Shown here piece after piece: positions 25,245 through 32,833 of a stretch of 54,559 nt of DNA. Both the position numbers and the translations under genes were made by a program. Each line of letters starts with the position of its first letter. The first letter of the stretch is position 1. The notes under the pieces are model-generated. The model saw only the letters and a list, made by a program, of their open reading frames with translations. It did no database searches and was not told the origin of the DNA. The DNA comes from Pseudomonadota bacterium. Its GTDB lineage: Bacteria > Pseudomonadota > Alphaproteobacteria > Rhodospirillales > Rhodospirillaceae. The stretch is from NCBI GenBank assembly GCA_020160875.1, contig JAIUPE010000008.1:1-54559 (forward strand), in the 5' to 3' direction.

Positions 25245-25976
25245 CTATCGCTTCACCGGCTTGAGGCCCGCGTTGGCATAGGCCTTCGCGGCCTCCGCCG
25301 ACAGAAGCACGTCGACAACCTTCCTGGCGTCGCGCGCGCGGGAGGTGCCTTGTACCGTGGCTGCCGTGAGCACGAGGTCTGTCTGCAGGGCCGCCGGCAG
25401 CGGCATGATGTTCTTGAGCCCCGCGAGCTTGAGTTCGCTCACCTGCTGCGCGGCGGCCGCGACCTTTCCGTCCTTCAGGAGATTGCCCGGCAGGCCGCCG
25501 CTGGTGGTGACCTTCGGTTTAATCTCCTCCGTCAGGCCCAGTTTCTCGATCACCGCGGCCATATGCTGGCCGCTGAGGCTGGTCGAGCGGGCAAGGGAGG
25601 GCGTGGCCTTCAAGAACGCCGCCACATCGCCCGGCGTGTTGAGGGCCGGGACCGGCGCGGTGTCCGCGACCGCGAGCGCGACGTTCGAGACCGCCACATC
25701 GGTCTGCGCCTGAAGGCGGTCCTTCACGGCGGGCAGCGATTCCCGGTACGTCACCACCATGTCGATCTTATCGCCTTTCAAAAGGCGTTCGGGAATTCCA
25801 CCCGTGCCGACGATCTCGATGTCGACAGGCCCGCCAATCGTCTTTTCGATCAGGGGCTCCAACTCCAGCATCGCGAGTTGGCCATAGCCGGGCGTCAGGA
25901 TCTTGAGCGGCGCCTCCGCCGCGAACGCAGGACCGGCAACAAGAAGGACGCAGAGACCAACGGCAAACCGGCGCAT
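25245..25976 (-). CDS. ModA-like periplasmic binding protein (orphan)
   Basis: A 243-residue secreted protein with signal peptide (FAVGLCVLLVAGPAFAAE) and the type-II periplasmic binding fold of the ModA/extracellular solute-binding group. It begins PLKILTPGYGQLAMLELEP and has SARSTSL-type and GGLPGNLLKDGKVAAAAQQVSEL segments. There is no ModB/ModC permease or ATPase beside it. It lies nine bases after a paralogous binding protein on the same strand. Ligand residues cannot be assigned by eye. Alternatives are a sensor or enzyme-associated binding subunit rather than molybdate uptake. Confidence 0.78.
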   Translation of the reverse strand: MRRFAVGLCVLLVAGPAFAAEAPLKILTPGYGQLAMLELEPLIEKTIGGPVDIEIVGTGGIPERLLKGDKIDMVVTYRESLPAVKDRLQAQTDVAVSNVALAVADTAPVPALNTPGDVAAFLKATPSLARSTSLSGQHMAAVIEKLGLTEEIKPKVTTSGGLPGNLLKDGKVAAAAQQVSELKLAGLKNIMPLPAALQTDLVLTAATVQGTSRARDARKVVDVLLSAEAAKAYANAGLKPVKR

Positions 25977-25985
25977 GACGAAGTC

Positions 25986-26735
25986 CTATTTGGCGAGCGG
26001 TTTGACCAGCGAGCGCGCCCACGCGGGGCCGGCCTCGGCGGAGGACATGATCCGCACCGCCGTTGCGGCGGACTTGTTCTGGACGGTGCTGCGCATGATC
26101 GCGACGCTGAAGGTCGTCGGCACCTGCATCTCATCGGGGAAGCGCACGAAGTTCTTCGCGCCCGAGGCTTTCAGCTCGGACAGTTGCTGCACCGCCATCG
26201 CGACTTCGCCTTTGAGAAGGCGCGTGCCGGTGAAGCCTTCTTCCACCAGCACGGTGTGTTTCTCCAGCACGTCGTTCAGGCCGAGGTCGCGCATCATCTG
26301 CTGAAGACGAAGGCCGCTCACGCCGCGCGCGGTCACCGCGATGGACGGCGTTGCCGCGACGAGTTTTTTGAAATCTTCGATGTTGCGGATGACCGGTGTC
26401 GGCGCATTGTCCGCCACCGCGAGACCTTCCTCGCTCACAAAAAGATCCACGGCCTTGATCGCTTTGCCTTCCTTCACCAATCGGTCGACTCCCGCCTTGC
26501 CGATCAGCACCAGATCGGCGGTTTCGCCCTTCTGTAGCCGTTCGGAGATCGGCACCGATGCCGAGAATTCCACGTCCATGGCCACGCCCGCGCGGCGGAT
26601 CATAGGTTCGATCTCCTTGAACGCGCCTTGCGCGGCCATGGACGACAGCACCTTCAGTGGCAGGGCGTCGGCGGCGAACGCGCGCGGCGCGACGAGGGAC
26701 GCTAAAGCCGTCGTGAGAAGTGTGCGGCGTTTCAT
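25986..26735 (-). CDS. ModA-like periplasmic binding protein (orphan, paralogue)
   Basis: A 249-residue secreted binding protein with signal peptide (LTTALASLVAPRAFAAD). The mature part starts LPLKVLSSMAAQGAFKEIEP and includes SVPISERLQKGETADLVLIG and GTRLLKGEVAMAVQQLSELK, closely paralleling the downstream gene (both share KGE/KD-VA-A-QQ-SELK). The pair probably arose by tandem duplication. It lies 12 bases after the disrupted SDR gene on the same strand, so all three were probably one transcript. No ABC transporter partner is present in the window. Confidence 0.78.
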   Translation of the reverse strand: MKRRTLLTTALASLVAPRAFAADALPLKVLSSMAAQGAFKEIEPMIRRAGVAMDVEFSASVPISERLQKGETADLVLIGKAGVDRLVKEGKAIKAVDLFVSEEGLAVADNAPTPVIRNIEDFKKLVAATPSIAVTARGVSGLRLQQMMRDLGLNDVLEKHTVLVEEGFTGTRLLKGEVAMAVQQLSELKASGAKNFVRFPDEMQVPTTFSVAIMRSTVQNKSAATAVRIMSSAEAGPAWARSLVKPLAK

Positions 26736-26747
26736 CGGGACCTCCTG

Positions 26748-27493
26748 TTAGCCGCGTCCGACCAGCGGCATCTGGGTCGACATGATCGTCATGCGCAGGA
26801 TATTCGCATCCAACGGCAGCTCGGACATCATCAACACCGCTTTACCGACATCGGCTACATCCATCGTCGGTTCCACGGCGATGGTGCCGTTCGGCTGCGG
26901 CACGCCCTTGGCCATGCGCGCTGTCATCGGCGTCGCGGCATTGCCGATGTCGATCTGCCCGCAGGCGATGTTGAACGCGCGTCCATCGAGCGCCAGCTGT
27001 TTGGTCAGCCCCGTCACCGCATGTTTGGTCGCCGTATAAGGCGCCGCGTGCGGGCGCGGTTTCTGCGAGGACACCGAGCCATTGTTGATGATGCGCCCGC
27101 CTTGCGGATCTTGCGCCTTCATCATCTTCCAGGCGGCTTGGGCGCACAGGAAGACGCCGGTGAAATTGATGTCCACCACCTGCTTCCAGGCGTCATAAGT
27201 GATCTCATCGAAGGGCACGCGCGGCGCGCCGATCCCGGCGTTGTTGAACAGCACGTCCAACCGCCCAAATTTGCTTTTGGTCTGGGCGAACAGGTTGTCG
27301 ACACGGCAGGTTGGCTCACGTCCGTGGAGACGATCAGCGCCTGGCCTTTGCCGTCTGCGAGGTCCACGGTCTCTTCCATCTCCGGGATGCGCCGGCCGGC
27401 GAGGGCGACGCAATAACCGTGCTTGAGAAAGGCCAAAGCCACCTCACGGCCGATCCCCGAACCCGCACCGGTGACAATCGCGACCTTCGCCAT
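26748..27493 (-). pseudogene. Short-chain dehydrogenase broken by a -1 frameshift
   Basis: The N-terminal part ([20 protein letters not shown], cofactor loop TGAGSGIG) reads from an ATG at 27493 behind a strong GGGGAGG site. Near 27303-27309, after STDVSQPA, the frame shifts. The rest of the SDR continues in another frame as [20 protein letters not shown], then NNAG, the catalytic Tyr/Lys in PYTATKHAV and a C-terminal end at 26748. Restoring one base would give a normal ~248-residue enzyme. Either a genuine recent mutation or a single-base sequencing error. The intact enzyme would be an NAD(P)-dependent alcohol or sugar dehydrogenase, fitting the divergent sugar-acid dehydratase. Confidence 0.8.
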
Positions 27494-27520
27494 CTAAATA
27501 GTCCTCCCCACTCGATCTGC

Positions 27521-27560
27521 GCATATAGTAAATGCACGATCCTCGTCTGATAGCATATAG
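27521..27560. promoter_or_regulatory. Repeated GCATATAG boxes between divergent genes
   Basis: The 76-base gap between the SDR and dehydratase starts holds two exact copies of GCATATAG (27521-27528 and 27553-27560), 32 bases apart start to start, close to three helical turns. They could be operator half-sites for a regulator of both genes. No regulator gene is adjacent, so this is inference. Confidence 0.3.
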
Positions 27561-27569
27561 GATAACGCG

Positions 27570-29318
27570 ATGAGCGAGCAGGACAAGAAACCGCCCACGC
27601 CTACTCCCACGGGCCTTGGCTTCAGACGCGGGCTCACCAACTACGGTGATCCGAAGTTCAGCATCTATCTGCGCCGGTCCTTCGCCCGCTCCATGGGCTA
27701 CAGCCGCGAGATGCTCGACAAGCCCATTGTCGGCATCTGTCATTCCGCCAGCGGCTACAATAACTGCCACCGCGACATGCCGGCCCTGATCGACGCCGTG
27801 AAGCGCGGCGTGCTCGCCGCCGGCGCGCTCCCTATCGACTTCCCGACGATTTCGCTCGGTGAGACGTTCCTCACCCCCACCAGCCTCAAGTACCGCAACC
27901 TCATGTCCATGGACGTCGAGGAAATGATCCGCGCCCAACCCATGGACGCGGTGGTGCTCATCGGCGGCTGCGACAAGACCGTACCGGCCCAGCTCATGGG
28001 CGCGGCCTCGGCGGATATTCCCACCGTGCAGGTCGTCACCGGTCCGATGTCCACCAGCCGGTATAAGTCTGAACGCCTCGGCGCTTGCACCGACTGCCGC
28101 CGTTTCTGGGCGACATATCGCGCCGGCAAAATCACTGACGCCGAAATCGACCAAGTCGAGGGCCGCCTTGCCTCCACCACCGGCACCTGCGCCGTGATGG
28201 GCACCGCCAGCACGATGGCGTCTATTGCCGAGGCCCTCGGCATGATGCCCGCGGGCGCCGCCGCCGTGCCCGCCGTTGACGCCGACCGTCTTCGGATTGC
28301 GGAAGCCAGCGGCAAGCTCGCCGTCTCGCTCATGGGCAGCGATATGCGCCCCAGCAAGATCATCACGGAAAAATCGGTGGAAAACGCGCTGCGCGTGCTT
28401 CTGGCCATCGGCGGCTCCACCAATGCCATCATCCATCTCACCGCCATCGCGGGCCGCCTTGGCATCAAGATCGATTTGAAGCGCCTGAACGCGCTGTCGG
28501 ACACAACGCCTGTCCTCGTTGACCTGAAGCCCAGCGGTTCCGGTTACATGGAAGATCTCGCCGCCGCCGGAGGCGTTCCTGCCGTGATGCGTGAACTGAA
28601 ACCGCTTCTGCACCTCGACTGCATCACCATCACCGGCGAGACGATTGGCGAGCGTATTGACGCGTGGGAGCCGTGGGTGGACCGCAATGTCGTGCGTCCG
28701 CTGAAGGAGCCGCTGCAAGCCGTCGGCGGCCTCGTCGCGCTGTTCGGCAATCTCGCGCCCAACGGCGCCATCCTGAAACGCGCGGCGGCGGACTCCGCCT
28801 TGTTCGAGAAGGAAGGCCGCTGCGTGGTCTTCGAATCCCTCGAAGACTTGTCCAACCGTATCGACGCGCCCGATCTCGATGTCACCGCCGATGATATCCT
28901 CGTCCTCAAGAATGCCGGCCCCATGAGCGAAGCCTGCATGCCTGAAGCCGGTTATCTGCCGATTCCGAAAAAACTCGCCGCCGCCGGTGTGAAAGACATC
29001 ATGCGCATCTCCGACGCGCGCATGAGTGGCACGGCGTTCGGCAGTGTGATCCTGCACGTCTCGCCGGATTCAGCGTCCGGCGGCACGCTGGCCCTGGTCG
29101 AGAACGGCGACCGTATCCGTCTCAGTGTCTCGAAGCGTTCGCTCGAATTGCTGGTGGATGAGAAGACTCTCGCCGCCCGCCGCGCGAAACGTCCACCCGC
29201 GCCGCCGCCCGCGGTGCGCGGCCACTCCTGGCTGCACGATCAATTCATGACCCAGGCGGAAGAGGGCTGCGACTTCAGTTTCCTCAAGAAAGAAGGGGCC
29301 TGTTCCGGAAAAGTGTGA
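27570..29318 (+). CDS. IlvD/Edd-family dehydratase, probably for sugar acids
   Basis: A 582-residue iron-sulfur dehydratase that converts a 2,3-dihydroxy acid to a 2-keto acid. Cluster and metal motifs are present: GICHSASGYNNCH (first Cys, residue about 57), GGCDKTVPAQ (second Cys) and GACTDCRRFW (third region, where the carbamylated-Lys neighbourhood of IlvD is replaced as in the sugar-acid subgroup). C-terminal marks are KNAGPMSEACMPEAGY and RISDARMSGTAFG. L-arabinonate, D-xylonate or galactonate dehydratases are the nearest functional relatives in my memory. The divergent SDR and the convergent MFS carrier fit a sugar-acid pathway. The last codons (CSGKV then stop) lie inside a palindromic repeat, so the C-terminus may have been altered by its insertion. 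Confidence 0.87.
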   Translation: MSEQDKKPPTPTPTGLGFRRGLTNYGDPKFSIYLRRSFARSMGYSREMLDKPIVGICHSASGYNNCHRDMPALIDAVKRGVLAAGALPIDFPTISLGETFLTPTSLKYRNLMSMDVEEMIRAQPMDAVVLIGGCDKTVPAQLMGAASADIPTVQVVTGPMSTSRYKSERLGACTDCRRFWATYRAGKITDAEIDQVEGRLASTTGTCAVMGTASTMASIAEALGMMPAGAAAVPAVDADRLRIAEASGKLAVSLMGSDMRPSKIITEKSVENALRVLLAIGGSTNAIIHLTAIAGRLGIKIDLKRLNALSDTTPVLVDLKPSGSGYMEDLAAAGGVPAVMRELKPLLHLDCITITGETIGERIDAWEPWVDRNVVRPLKEPLQAVGGLVALFGNLAPNGAILKRAAADSALFEKEGRCVVFESLEDLSNRIDAPDLDVTADDILVLKNAGPMSEACMPEAGYLPIPKKLAAAGVKDIMRISDARMSGTAFGSVILHVSPDSASGGTLALVENGDRIRLSVSKRSLELLVDEKTLAARRAKRPPAPPPAVRGHSWLHDQFMTQAEEGCDFSFLKKEGACSGKV

Positions 29319-29343
29319 GCGGTTTTCCGATAAGAACAGCCCC
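29295..29343. repeat. Intergenic palindrome, family A, copy 2 (overlaps a stop codon)
   Basis: Outer arms GGGGC(C)TGTTC and GAACAGCCCC with inner arms CGGAAAA and TTTTCCG. The dehydratase stop codon (29316-29318) is inside the loop, so the final residues of that protein are encoded by the repeat. It lies between two convergent genes and could serve as a bidirectional terminator. Confidence 0.75.
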
Positions 29344-29357
29344 AAAAACAAAGCGTG

Positions 29358-30632
29358 TTACGCCTTAACTTTGAGAAGGCGCACGGACAGCGCCAGTAAA
29401 GCCGACAGCACCATCGATCCGGCCAGGAAATAGAGCGCGGCGTTGAACGAGCCTGTCGTTTCACGCAGCCATCCGATGGCATACGGCCCCATGAAGCCGC
29501 CGAGATTCCCAAACGAGTTGATGAGTGCGATGCCGCCGGCTGCGGCCGCACCCGATAAAAAGCGCGGCGGAATACAGAAGATCGCCGGCCGCGCGCCGCT
29601 CATGCCGATCAGGCCAACCGAAACCCCCGCCACCGCCAGCCATAGATTGTCGAACAGCACCGAGAACAGGAACCCCAGGCCCGAGACGATGCAGCCGATC
29701 ACATAGTTCTTGAGATAGGCGCGCGAGCGGTCGAGCGCGTAGGACCACAGGATGAGCGCGATGGAGCCCGCGATGTAGGGGATCGCCGAAACGAAACCGA
29801 CCTCCTGGTTTGAAAGCCCGAAGGGCTTCAAGATCTGTGGCAACCAGATGCCGGCGCCGACGGATCCGGTCACGAAGAAGAGGTACGCGAGCGACAAGAC
29901 AAGGACCCGCGCATCGGCCAGCGCGGACCACAGATCCTTTTTAAGTTCCGGATACGCTTCGGACTCGAGTTTCGCCCGCAGCGCGCGCTGCTCATCGTCC
30001 GTCAGCCATTTCGCATCCTCCGGGCGGTCGGCCAGCGCGAACAGCGTGATCGCACCCATGACGCAGGCGGGCAGCCCTTCAATGATGAACAGCCACTGCC
30101 AGCCGACGAGACCCAAGCCGTTGATCTTGAGCAGCGCCGTCGATACCGGCCCGCTGATGACCGACGACAGCGGCACCGCCACCACGAACCAGGCGAGGAT
30201 GCGCCCGCGCACCGCCACCGGGAACCAGGTCGCGATATAGAAGATCGCGCCGGGATAAAAACCGGCCTCGGCCACGCCGGTGATGAAGCGGATGACGCTG
30301 TAACTCACGGGCCCCGTCGCAAAGGCGGTCGCTGCGGCCGCGATCCCCCATGTCACCATGATGCGCGCCAGCCAGCGCCGCGCGCCAAAGCGTTGTAAGG
30401 CGACGTTGCTTGGGAGTTCGAACAGACAGTAGCCGATGGAGAACATGCCGGCCGCGAAGCCGAACTGCTTCGCCGTCAAGCCCAACGCCGCGTTCATATC
30501 CAGCGCCGCGAAGCCGACGTTGGTGCGGTCGATGTAACTGATGATGTAAGCGACGCAGAGCAGGGGGATCAACCGCCACGCCGCCTTGCGCACCGCGCGC
30601 TGCGTGGTCTCGTCCAAAGCCGCGTCCGTCAT
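29358..30632 (-). CDS. MFS carrier of the anion:cation symporter (ACS) type
   Basis: A 424-residue, 12-helix transporter. The ACS hallmark YIISYIDRTNVGFAALDM is in helix 1, and helix 4-5 carries RFITGVAEAGFYPGAIFYIATWFP, both diagnostic for phthalate, glucarate or galactonate permeases. The central loop AKWLTDDEQRALRAKLE is typical too. It is convergent with the dehydratase across a palindromic repeat, so uptake of the same sugar acid is likely though not proven. It follows the sensor-kinase gene by 62 bases on the same strand, but with no evident functional link. Confidence 0.87.
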   Translation of the reverse strand: MTDAALDETTQRAVRKAAWRLIPLLCVAYIISYIDRTNVGFAALDMNAALGLTAKQFGFAAGMFSIGYCLFELPSNVALQRFGARRWLARIMVTWGIAAAATAFATGPVSYSVIRFITGVAEAGFYPGAIFYIATWFPVAVRGRILAWFVVAVPLSSVISGPVSTALLKINGLGLVGWQWLFIIEGLPACVMGAITLFALADRPEDAKWLTDDEQRALRAKLESEAYPELKKDLWSALADARVLVLSLAYLFFVTGSVGAGIWLPQILKPFGLSNQEVGFVSAIPYIAGSIALILWSYALDRSRAYLKNYVIGCIVSGLGFLFSVLFDNLWLAVAGVSVGLIGMSGARPAIFCIPPRFLSGAAAAGGIALINSFGNLGGFMGPYAIGWLRETTGSFNAALYFLAGSMVLSALLALSVRLLKVKA

Positions 30633-30694
30633 GAGTCCCCCCGAATCGATGACGGGACCAAGTCTAGGTGAGTTTGTATCTCCGGGTCACGCCT

Positions 30695-32056
30695 TTATGC
30701 GGCGCTGACATCCGGTAGACGCAGCCGCGCCAGCAATCCGCCGCTGAACGCTTTCTCGAGCTCCAGGTCGCCGCCATAGAGCCGCGCAAGGTCGCGCGCG
30801 ATGGCTAGTCCCAACCCGCTTCCCGCCTTGCCTTCGTCCAGCCGCGCGCCGACGTCGAATACCTTGTCGCGCATATCGTCGGCGATGCCGGGTCCGTCGT
30901 CGGTGACCTCGATGACGATGCCGCCGTCGCCATGGCGCGCCGCGATCCGGATATTTGTGCGCGCCCACTTGCAGGCGTTGTCGATCAGGTTGGAAAGGAT
31001 TTCCGAAAGGTCGCCCTCGTCGCAGTTCACCGTTAGCCCGGTGGAGATGTCGACGACGAAGGAAAGATTGCGGCTGGCGTGCAGGCGCTGCATCGCGCCG
31101 ACGATGTTTTGAACGGCCGCGTGCAGGTTGGCGGCGAAGCTGGTCATGCGCGTGCCCGCCGCCCGTGCGCGCATCATGTGGTAGTTCACCTGCCGGCTGA
31201 TCTTGCGGCACTGCGCCTGGATGAAGGTGGCCGCCGTGTCGTCGCCTTTGCGCGCGAGTTGTTCGGCTTCGTCGCTGATGAGGGCCAGCGGCGTACGCAA
31301 GCCATGCGCCAGATTGCCCGCCTCGACCCGCGCGCGCTGCACCAGCGCCGATTGATTGTCGAGCAGGGCGTTCAGCCGCGTCACGATGCCGCTGAATTCC
31401 GCCGGCGCGTCCGAGGACAGTCGCGGCACGTCGCCGCGGCGCAGGCGTTCGATATCGTCGGCGATGCGTTGCGCGGGGCGAAGGCCGTAGGTCGTCTGCA
31501 AGGTCGCGCCCGCCAGCATCAGAAGCGCGAAGACGGTCAACGAGATGGTGAGGTCGCGGTTGAACCCGGCGATGGCTTCGCCGAGGATGCGCCGTTCGAC
31601 GGCGATGGTGAAGTTCAGCGCCGGCCCGCCGGTCCGCGACGGCGCCGAAATCCCGCACATCAGGACTTCGCCGTAAGGGCCGTCGGCCCAATCCATCTTC
31701 TCCTGGATGCCTTTTGCGAAACTGCCGTCCAGGCTTCGCGCGCCCAGGGTCGTGGATTTCAGCGTTTGGTATCCAGCGCGTTCGATCTGCCAATAGAAGC
31801 CGCTGTCCTCCATCTGGAAGCGCGGGTCGGAAAGCGGCCGGTCCAAGGTCGGATTGCCCATCTCGTCGGTCTCGGACAGGCGGATGAGTTCCACCAGATG
31901 GATGTCGAGTTCGTTGTGGAACTGGCCGGTGAGGTGCGAGCGGTAAAGGTAGGAGATCACCGCGCCGGCGACGGCGGTCGCGATGCTCACCCACAGAAGC
32001 GCGGCGAACAGGAAGCGCACGCGCAGGCTTTTGAACTGGGGAAGGAGAATGGTCAT
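30695..32056 (-). CDS. Sensor histidine kinase, partner of the metal-efflux regulator
   Basis: A 453-residue membrane sensor kinase. Helix 1 (residues about 10-30, VRFLFAALLWVSIATAVAGA), a periplasmic sensor region to about 155, helix 2 (LTISLTVFALLMLAGATLQT), HAMP-like linker, then HisKA with the phospho-acceptor in NLAHGLRTPLALISDEAEQL. The ATPase has N box LSNLIDNACKW, G1 DDGPGIAD and G2 GSGLGLAIARDL. The start ATG overlaps the regulator stop by four bases. Divergent placement from a heavy-metal RND operon suggests it senses a periplasmic metal such as Cu, Ag, Zn, Co or Cd. The periplasmic region shows no obvious His/Cys cluster by eye. Confidence 0.88.
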   Translation of the reverse strand: MTILLPQFKSLRVRFLFAALLWVSIATAVAGAVISYLYRSHLTGQFHNELDIHLVELIRLSETDEMGNPTLDRPLSDPRFQMEDSGFYWQIERAGYQTLKSTTLGARSLDGSFAKGIQEKMDWADGPYGEVLMCGISAPSRTGGPALNFTIAVERRILGEAIAGFNRDLTISLTVFALLMLAGATLQTTYGLRPAQRIADDIERLRRGDVPRLSSDAPAEFSGIVTRLNALLDNQSALVQRARVEAGNLAHGLRTPLALISDEAEQLARKGDDTAATFIQAQCRKISRQVNYHMMRARAAGTRMTSFAANLHAAVQNIVGAMQRLHASRNLSFVVDISTGLTVNCDEGDLSEILSNLIDNACKWARTNIRIAARHGDGGIVIEVTDDGPGIADDMRDKVFDVGARLDEGKAGSGLGLAIARDLARLYGGDLELEKAFSGGLLARLRLPDVSAA

Positions 32057-32712
32057 GGTCCGTCCAGAAGACGATAGCCGAGGCCGCGCACGTTGACGAT
32101 GAGTTCGCGTCCGATCTTGCGCCGCAGGCGCCCGATCAGGACTTCGACGGCGTTGCGGTCGCGGTCCTGGTCCAACGGGTACAGGTGATCGAGGATCTCA
32201 TCCAATGCGAAGGTCTGTTTGGGTTTGTACATGAACAGCGACAGCAGACGGAACTCATTGGCCGTGAGACTGACTTCCTCTCCGTTCACCGTCAGCCGTT
32301 TGAGGGACGGATCGAGCGCGAGCGGCCCGGCGACAAGCTGCGGCTGCACTTGCCCGGCCGCGCGGCGCGCCAAAGCGCGCATGCGCGCCACGAGTTCCTC
32401 GACATGCGCGGGCTTCACCAGATAATCGTCCGCGCCCGCGTTCAAGGCTTCGACCTTCTCCTGCCAACTGCTGCGTGCCGTCAGGACCAGGATCGGCGTG
32501 CCCGCGCCGTGTCCGCGCACATGCCGGATCAGATCGAGTCCGCTCGCGCCGGGAAGGCCGAGGTCGATCACAAGCGCATTAAACACATCGGCATCGAGCA
32601 GCTTGGCATCTTCTGCGGATGAAACCCATTCGCATGTCATGTCGTGCTGCGCGAGTTTGGCGACAAGCCGCGTCGCGAGTTCCGCTTCATCTTCAACGAC
32701 CAGGATGCGCAC
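32053..32712 (-). CDS. OmpR/PhoB-family response regulator
   Basis: A 219-residue two-domain regulator. The receiver has acidic EDE at 7-9, phospho-acceptor Asp in ALVIDLGLPGASG, Thr in LVLTARSS and Lys in YLVKP. The C-terminal winged helix begins GPLALDPSLKRLTVNGEEVSL and ends RLRRKIGRELIVNVRGLGYRL. GTG start with a weak ribosome-binding site. Upstream on its own strand lies a perfect TATAAT (plus-strand ATTATA at 32745-32750). It probably binds the TGTCAG repeats at 32773-32797 and controls both its own operon and the efflux operon. Confidence 0.9.
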   Translation of the reverse strand: MRILVVEDEAELATRLVAKLAQHDMTCEWVSSAEDAKLLDADVFNALVIDLGLPGASGLDLIRHVRGHGAGTPILVLTARSSWQEKVEALNAGADDYLVKPAHVEELVARMRALARRAAGQVQPQLVAGPLALDPSLKRLTVNGEEVSLTANEFRLLSLFMYKPKQTFALDEILDHLYPLDQDRDRNAVEVLIGRLRRKIGRELIVNVRGLGYRLLDGP

Positions 32713-32744
32713 GCCGTGTCCGTTCGTACCGGATAATAATCACT

Positions 32745-32750
32745 ATTATA
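32745..32750 (-). promoter_or_regulatory. Perfect -10 box for the regulator operon
   Basis: The minus strand reads TATAAT, 33 bases upstream of the regulator start codon. The corresponding -35 position is not a good TTGACA match, as expected for an activator-dependent promoter whose upstream side touches the TGTCAG repeats. Confidence 0.5.
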
Positions 32751-32772
32751 TGCATCTCTTTCTGAAGAACCG

Positions 32773-32797
32773 CTGACAAATGTCAGGCGGCTGTCAG
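32773..32797. promoter_or_regulatory. Probable response-regulator operator (TGACA-TGTCA palindrome plus direct repeat)
   Basis: CTGACAAATGTCAG (32773-32786) is an inverted repeat, and TGTCAG recurs at 32792-32797, exactly 11 bases after the first TGTCAG. One-turn-spaced direct repeats are typical for OmpR-family regulators, and the TGACA..TGTCA core resembles the CusR/CopR box as I remember it. It sits between the divergent regulator and efflux operons, upstream of a TATAAA. Confidence 0.6.
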
Positions 32798-32808
32798 GAA
32801 TCTCCGGC

Positions 32809-32814
32809 TATAAA
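32809..32814 (+). promoter_or_regulatory. -10 box of the metal-efflux operon
   Basis: TATAAA lies 12 bases downstream of the second TGTCAG half-site, placing that site over the -35 region, a common position for an OmpR-type activator. The implied leader before the ATG at 32834 is very short but contains GAAGGGG as a ribosome-binding site. Confidence 0.45.
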
Positions 32815-32833
32815 GCCGCCGAAGGGGTACACC

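Noticed and set aside
27444-29057. 537-codon open frame antisense to the dehydratase
   Set aside because: The sense frame has all IlvD/Edd motifs; the antisense product has no recognisable domain and extreme Gly/His/Arg content.
32773-32786. Exact CusR box
   Set aside because: The core TGACA-TGTCA matches, but the flanks differ from the AAAATGACAANNTTGTCATTTT form I remember, so only a general OmpR-type operator is claimed.
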